Assembly: GCA_024277475.1 (NCBI GenBank) | Contig: JAJRVC010000613.1 | Span: forward strand, 1-15,731 | Length of the DNA stretch: 15,731 nucleotides | From: Deltaproteobacteria bacterium | GTDB lineage: Bacteria > Desulfobacterota > Desulfobacteria > Desulfobacterales > JAFDCJ01 | Direction: 5' to 3' | Shown: positions 13,302 through 15,731 of the stretch, piece after piece | How the letters are laid out: each line of letters starts with the position of its first letter | Numbering within the stretch: the stretch's first letter is position 1 | The notes under the pieces: generated by a model | What the model was told of the DNA's origin: nothing | What the model saw: the letters and a program-made list of their open reading frames with translations, nothing else | Databases searched by the model: none | Program-made: the position numbers and the translations under genes

Positions 13302-13739
13302 TCATTGACAATCGTCGGTTGCTAAATTTTTTTGGTAACTTTGCATCAAGCGCTTGCCCAACGCCTCAGCCAGGTTCTGATAAAAAATAAATCCATCGTC
13401 GCGGTATTCATCAAGGAGGTGCTTGAAGCTGTTTACATCGATCCTGAGCAGATCCACTTTATCCAGGCACCGGCCGGATGCCGCAAATGTCTCCCGGCCC
13501 ACCAGGCCGGCCCAGCCGAATGATTCGCCGGTTTGGTTCCCGATATGAATTTGTTTATCGGCCTCTCCCATGCTCAGTTCGATCCGCCCGTTGATTAAAA
13601 TATAGAGATGGGCAGCCGGATCTCCGGCTTTGAAAAGCATGGCGCCTGCGGGGTAAGATTCTCGCAAGGTAACATCCATCACTTTTTTTAGAAAATCCAT
13701 TTTGACTCCCCGGAACAAATCGGCCTGTTTAATATACAT
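13302..13739 (-). CDS. Stand-alone cyclic-nucleotide-binding-fold protein (first of pair)
   Basis: A 145-residue single CNB-domain protein with a strong GGGAGG ribosome-binding site 6 nt from the ATG, which makes it the likely first gene of the operon. It shows YPAGAMLFKAGDPAAHLYILINGRIELSMG (29-58), then the cassette GESFGWAGLVGRETFAASG (71-89) and a C-terminal helix. The Glu normally found after FG is Trp76 and there is no arginine at the phosphate-contact position, so it is not a canonical cAMP or cGMP binder. There is no helix-turn-helix, unlike CRP/FNR regulators. Its stop codon is directly followed by an in-frame ATG of the second CNB gene. The two proteins differ clearly in sequence, so the duplication is old. 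The GW or SW replacement of GE is shared by both. Confidence 0.82.
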   Translation of the reverse strand: MYIKQADLFRGVKMDFLKKVMDVTLRESYPAGAMLFKAGDPAAHLYILINGRIELSMGEADKQIHIGNQTGESFGWAGLVGRETFAASGRCLDKVDLLRIDVNSFKHLLDEYRDDGFIFYQNLAEALGKRLMQSYQKNLATDDCQ

Positions 13740-13874
13740 GATGCCTCCCTGGATTGAGATGACAGAACCCTTTTCTTTTTTAAGGAGCGTTGCAAGAAAA
13801 AATTATCTTGGGTGTCGTTTTCCGAGGCTGCCCACTAAATGAAAACAGCACCTTTTTAAATTTCCAATACTGGT

Positions 13875-13898
13875 TTGATTGTCAATGTCGATTGGCAA
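13875..13898. promoter_or_regulatory. Candidate operator upstream of cfa
   Basis: TTGATTGTCAATGTCGATTG followed by GCAA contains two overlapping near-palindromes: TTGA-TTG-TCAA (13875-13885) and TTGTCAA-TGTCGA-TTGGCAA (13879-13898, one mismatch). The half-site TTGA/TCAA resembles FNR/CRP-family sites, but the spacing is wrong for classical FNR. It is unconfirmed. Confidence 0.25.
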
Positions 13899-13930
13899 CG
13901 CGGGCAGGGTAACATTCCTTTTAAAACGCC

Positions 13931-13958
13931 TTGACTTTTGAAATATGCTCTTGATAGT
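13931..13958 (+). promoter_or_regulatory. Weak candidate promoter for cfa
   Basis: TTGACT (13931-13936) and GATAGT (13953-13958) are 16 bp apart. The -10 box matches consensus at only four of six positions. The start of transcription would leave a leader of roughly 175 nt before the ATG. Confidence 0.25.
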
Positions 13959-14138
13959 TATCCACTCAGGCCTGAAAACACCGGTTTACCGGTATCGATG
14001 TTTGTTTGAGCGCCTATCATTTTTGGCCGGCTAATCCAAAAATTCGATTTTCTTGCACGATCAAGAAAAGTCGACATAGGCGACATAAACAACAATTATA
14101 GAGCGACAGCATTTTCCCCCTTACCCGGTGAGAAGTTT

Positions 14139-15263
14139 ATGAATCAACCTAGAAGCAAATACGCGATTCAACAAATTCTTGACCTGGCGGATGTTCACAT
14201 CGATGGCCACCGGCCCTGGGACATCCGGGTGCGGAATCAAAAGTTTTATGAGCGGGTGCTGGCTGGAGGGTCCCTGGCGCTTGGGGAGAGCTACATGGAC
14301 GGCTGGTGGAACTGTGAGGCTCTGGATCAGTTATTTGACAGGATCATGGGCGCCTATCTGGATAAACAAGCCAAAAAGCCGGTGCCACTCCTGGCAGCTG
14401 TTATCCGGGCAAGAATATCCAATTTACAGCGCAGATCAAAGGCCTATGCCATCGGCAGGCGGCATTACGACACCGGCAATGATCTTTTTTCTGTCATGCT
14501 GGACAAATACATGAACTATTCATGCGGTTTTTGGGATAAGTCCAAAACCCTTGACGAGGCCCAGGTGGCGAAACTGGATTTAATTTGCCGCAAAATGGGT
14601 CTGACAGCGGGCATGAAAGTCCTGGATATCGGTTGTGGCTGGGGCGGCTTTGCCCGATACGCCGCAGAAAAATACGGTGCCCGGGTTCTGGGAATAACGG
14701 TCTCCCGCCAGCAGCTGGACTTTGCAAGGACATTCTGCCGGGGACTGCCGGTGGAAATAGAATTGCTGGATTATCGCGAGCTGAAAGAAAAATTTGACCG
14801 TATTGTCTCCATCGGCATGTTTGAACATGTAGGTCTCAAAAATTACAGGACATATATGAAGGTGGTCCATGACTGCCTGGCATCGGAAGGTCTGTTTCTA
14901 CTGCATACCATTGCTGGAAATTCTTCTGCCACTTCAAATGATCCCTGGACCAATAAATATATTTTCCCGAATTCCATACTGCCTTCCGCCAAACAGATTA
15001 CCGTCGCCGCCGAAGGTGTTTTTGCGCTTGAAGACTGGCACAGTTTCGGACCCCATTATGACACCACCCTCATGGCCTGGTACCATAATTTTCAAAACGG
15101 CTGGGATAAACTCAAGGCTGCGTATGATCAGCGCTTCTACCGCATGTGGACATACTATCTTCTTTCCTGTGCCGGCAGTTTCAGATCCAGAAGAAATCAA
15201 TTGTGGCAAATCGTATTTTCAAGAAAAGGCATCAGGGGGGGGTATCGGAGCATACGTGTGTAA
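14139..15263 (+). CDS. cfa: Cyclopropane-fatty-acyl-phospholipid synthase
   Basis: A 374-residue S-adenosylmethionine-dependent enzyme that adds a methylene bridge to the double bond of unsaturated acyl chains in membrane phospholipids, acting at the inner face of the cytoplasmic membrane. It is colinear with E. coli Cfa (382 residues): GSLALGESYMDGWWNCE (44-60), HYDTGNDLFSVMLD (109-122), the SAM motif VLDIGCGWGGFARYAA (161-176), GMFEHVGLKNY (226-236) and HTIAGN. Cys129, Glu229, His256 and Tyr307 correspond to the E. coli bicarbonate-site residues Cys139, Glu239, His266 and Tyr317. GGTGAG lies about 7 nt before the ATG. An eight-base G tract (15235-15242) lies within the last ten codons. The gene is alone on this strand and diverges from the CNB/diaphorase operon; it probably serves envelope stress protection. 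Confidence 0.95.
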   Translation: MNQPRSKYAIQQILDLADVHIDGHRPWDIRVRNQKFYERVLAGGSLALGESYMDGWWNCEALDQLFDRIMGAYLDKQAKKPVPLLAAVIRARISNLQRRSKAYAIGRRHYDTGNDLFSVMLDKYMNYSCGFWDKSKTLDEAQVAKLDLICRKMGLTAGMKVLDIGCGWGGFARYAAEKYGARVLGITVSRQQLDFARTFCRGLPVEIELLDYRELKEKFDRIVSIGMFEHVGLKNYRTYMKVVHDCLASEGLFLLHTIAGNSSATSNDPWTNKYIFPNSILPSAKQITVAAEGVFALEDWHSFGPHYDTTLMAWYHNFQNGWDKLKAAYDQRFYRMWTYYLLSCAGSFRSRRNQLWQIVFSRKGIRGGYRSIRV

Positions 15264-15321
15264 AAGCCACAGGATATAGCCCCGTCCATCTTCATGCCAT
15301 CGTTGGAATCCCGGTCTGATA

Positions 15322-15561
15322 TTAATCGGTAAGCTGCTCAATTGTTATGTCCATAGCTGCTGCAACTTTTTTCAAGGTGCCGATCCGCGGCTTGGAGTCA
15401 GCTTTCTCCAGCCTGGCCAGTGCGGATTGTGTCATCCCCGCCCGTCGTGCTAATTCCTTTTGGGTCATTCCAAAGTACTCGCGCCAAGCACGAATCATTG
15501 AGGGGGTGTAAATCACGACCGTTGGAGAAGATGACGTAAAAAGTGAAAAAGTACGGGACAT
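15322..15561 (-). CDS. Small XRE-family helix-turn-helix regulator (antitoxin-like)
   Basis: A 79-residue protein made almost only of a Cro/CI-type helix-turn-helix domain: IRAWREYFGMTQKELARRAG (23-42), then MTQSALARLEKADSKPRIGT (43-62) and a closing helix KKVAAAMDITIEQL. The turn GMTQ and the recognition helix MTQSALARLE are clear. A GAGAGG ribosome-binding site lies about 5 nt before the ATG and coincides with one CCTCT half-site of the adjacent inverted repeat, so the protein may repress its own translation or transcription start. A second methionine (residue 22) could be an alternative start. Such proteins are typical antitoxins (HigA type) or regulators of small mobile units; the neighbouring gene is divergent rather than co-transcribed, so a toxin-antitoxin role is not established. 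Confidence 0.8.
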   Translation of the reverse strand: MSRTFSLFTSSSPTVVIYTPSMIRAWREYFGMTQKELARRAGMTQSALARLEKADSKPRIGTLKKVAAAMDITIEQLTD

Positions 15562-15566
15562 TTAGG

Positions 15567-15601
15567 CCTCTCTGTGTTAGAGGATAATAAACACCTCTAA
15601 C
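15567..15601. promoter_or_regulatory. Inverted-repeat operator between the XRE regulator and the divergent ORF
   Basis: GTTAGAGG (15576-15583) and CCTCTAAC (15594-15601) form a perfect 8-bp inverted repeat with a 10-bp spacer (ATAATAAACA). A third CCTCT half-site lies at 15567-15571 and overlaps the ribosome-binding site of the XRE gene. The position in a 54-bp divergent gap is what autoregulated XRE operators usually show. The A+T-rich spacer could hold a -10 element. Confidence 0.55.
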
Positions 15602-15615
15602 CCAAGGAGATTATT

Positions 15616-15731
15616 ATGGAAAAGAATTGTTATAAAGAAATTATCGATGAAGTCAGCAAAAAGTTAGCCCAAAAGATTATTTCCGAGGAGAAAGATTTAG
15701 CTCGCAGAGCAACGCTCATAGATAAAGATAT
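15616..15731 (+). CDS. Unidentified protein, N-terminal part only
   Basis: The frame begins with an ATG at 15616, preceded by an excellent AAGGAG ribosome-binding site, and runs off the end of the window after 38 codons. The visible part is highly charged and helical (KNCYKEIIDEVSKKLAQKII, then EEKDLARRATLIDKD), with Lys and Glu clusters typical of an amphipathic or coiled-coil N-terminus. I do not recognise the family. It diverges from the XRE regulator across a shared inverted repeat, so it is probably under that regulator's control. Confidence 0.65.
   Translation, partial: MEKNCYKEIIDEVSKKLAQKIISEEKDLARRATLIDKD

Larger units (their letters stand above)
13740..14138. other. Divergent intergenic region between the CNB/diaphorase operon and cfa
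   Basis: No ORF of coding character. It must hold promoters for both flanking units. A palindrome-like operator and one possible plus-strand promoter are listed separately. The remainder (13740-13870 and 13960-14120) shows nothing else I can name. Confidence 0.5.

Noticed and set aside
1..15731. CRISPR array
   Set aside because: No set of regularly spaced identical repeats was found; the short-period TTCCA, ACAGGAT and TTTCG runs have spacings of 10 bases or less.

Overview
The window looks like chromosomal DNA from an anaerobic, probably sulfate-reducing member of the Desulfobacterota (Desulfobacteraceae-like). This is inferred from gene content: a corrinoid-type MttB-superfamily methyltransferase, a detached NADH-oxidising HoxEFU/HydB-type diaphorase module, a V4R protein, a TorD-type chaperone, and several short dispersed intergenic repeats of kinds I associate with this phylum. 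No phylogenetic search was possible.

Layout. Positions 1-1000 hold the C-terminus of a probable phosphodiester glycosidase, a small lipoprotein and a start-less gene remnant. Positions 1090-2355 hold a MoaD/ThiS-like beta-grasp protein and an AlkD-type DNA alkylation repair protein, separated by a long-armed inverted repeat. Positions 2356-2979 are gene-free, with a dispersed repeat and a 116-bp element bounded by a 17-bp inverted repeat. Next come a cysteine-rich 131-aa protein of unknown function and a dimethylargininase-family gene interrupted by an in-frame TAA at codon 30. Convergent to it, on the minus strand, lies a probable V4R - acyl-CoA synthetase - (175-bp structured gap) - MttB-like operon (8118 to 4403). 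A TorD-like chaperone gene with a good sigma70-type promoter diverges from the V4R gene.

The largest unit is a minus-strand cluster from 13739 to 9363: two stand-alone cyclic-nucleotide-binding-fold proteins, then NuoE-, NuoF- and HoxU-type subunits. Together the three redox proteins would form an FMN/FeS diaphorase passing electrons between NAD(H) and an unseen partner. No catalytic hydrogenase, formate dehydrogenase or reductase subunit is encoded here. Both CNB-fold proteins lack the glutamate and arginine that normally hold the cyclic nucleotide, so they may sense something else. The nuoF-hoxU gap has filled with dispersed-repeat DNA. Divergent from this cluster is cfa (cyclopropane fatty acid synthase). 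The window ends with a divergent pair: a small XRE-type regulator and a truncated ORF, with an inverted repeat between them that looks like an operator.

Most interesting items: the interrupted dimethylargininase, the diaphorase with two non-canonical CNB proteins and no catalytic partner, the V4R/CoA-ligase/MttB combination, and the inverted-repeat elements at 2825-2940 and 5897-5962.
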